A stretch of 64,000 nucleotides of DNA from Micropterus salmoides. Its lineage: Eukaryota; Chordata; Actinopteri; Centrarchiformes; Centrarchidae. The stretch is taken from assembly GCF_014851395.1 (NCBI RefSeq), contig NW_024041373.1:992001-1056000 (forward strand), written 5' to 3'. Every line of letters begins with the position of its first letter. The first letter of the stretch is position 1. Both the position numbers and the translations under genes were made by a program. Below, piece by piece: positions 63,678 to 64,000 of the stretch. The notes beneath the pieces were generated by a model that worked only from the letters and a program-made list of their open reading frames with translations, searched no databases and was not told the origin of the DNA.

Positions 63678-64000
63678 GTAAGTGTTCACAGTACAGTAAG
63701 TGCAGCTGATGAAAGTTGCCTTTGTGAGCAGCATTATGATGTTGCATCAAAGAACAAGTGAAACAAGTAAATGGAAAGCAGGATGATGAAATTCTTAAAT
63801 TCTTAAAGTTCACCACTTTGTAATAAATTTGTTTTACATTTTGGTATTTAGTACTTGTAATGACTTTGGTGACCTCCTGATGTTTCATAGCTCCACTATG
63901 AGGTTGACATTTTTGGTGTTTAGAGAAAGAACAACTGTTGGATGTTTTGCCATGAAATCTGGTACAAATATATCCATCTTACCTCCAGCACAAAGTTTTT
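63678..64000 (+). other. Start of intron 29 of piezo1
   Basis: Donor gtaagt. The remaining 323 bases show no acceptor followed by PIEZO beam sequence, so the gene continues beyond the window. Confidence 0.88.

Larger units (their letters stand above)
60846..62134 (+). other. Intron 26 of piezo1 (1.3 kb)
   Basis: Contains a repeat-like region (about 61400-61700) with two perfect inverted AGGTCA palindromes, listed separately. Donor gtaagt and acceptor gtgtttcag. No exon was found. Confidence 0.88.

Overview
The window is vertebrate nuclear DNA, almost certainly from a ray-finned (teleost) fish. It is AT-rich, has long introns with GT-AG boundaries, many CA/GT microsatellites, and numerous short DNA transposons (hAT-like and TTAA-type) plus LINE fragments of kinds common in teleosts. 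No bacterial-type operon, CRISPR array, tRNA or rRNA gene was recognised.

One gene accounts for all the convincing coding sequence: the 5' half of a plus-strand piezo1 gene, the mechanically gated cation channel PIEZO1. The start codon is at 2021. Twenty-nine constitutive coding exons, plus one possible cassette exon, were placed by translating the window, comparing with the known vertebrate PIEZO1 sequence, and checking that every splice junction keeps frame. Together they encode about 1,363 residues of a protein normally near 2,500. This covers the N-terminal blade (by homology to mouse Piezo1, transmembrane helical units 1 to 7) and the start of the intracellular beam. The window ends in intron 29. 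The rest of the blade, the anchor, outer helix, extracellular cap, inner helix (pore) and C-terminal domain lie beyond it.

Layout: 1-2020 is upstream flank and probable 5' leader with short upstream ORFs. Exon 1 is at 2021-2084. Intron 1 is 21.5 kb and holds several mobile elements, including a complete hAT-type element with an 8-bp target duplication. Exon 2 is followed by a 9.7 kb intron 2 with a 2.2 kb TTAA-type element. Exons 3-7 (33.4-42.9 kb) are interrupted by two LINE remnants in opposite orientation on either side of exon 6. Exons 8-16 (44.2-52.5 kb) include a CAG-repeat (polyglutamine) exon. Exons 17-29 (53.4-63.7 kb) include an apparent alternative-splicing module in the cytosolic loop before the KWGL segment.

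The most interesting observations concern splicing. Around exons 17-19 a 55-nt cassette exon and an alternative acceptor are mutually frame-compensating. The in-frame acceptor of exon 8 is ambiguous around its CAG repeat. Two perfect vitellogenin-type estrogen response element palindromes occur in intron 26. I saw no undescribed multi-gene system. The gene family is well known, and the novelty, if any, lies in its lineage-specific splicing and repeats.
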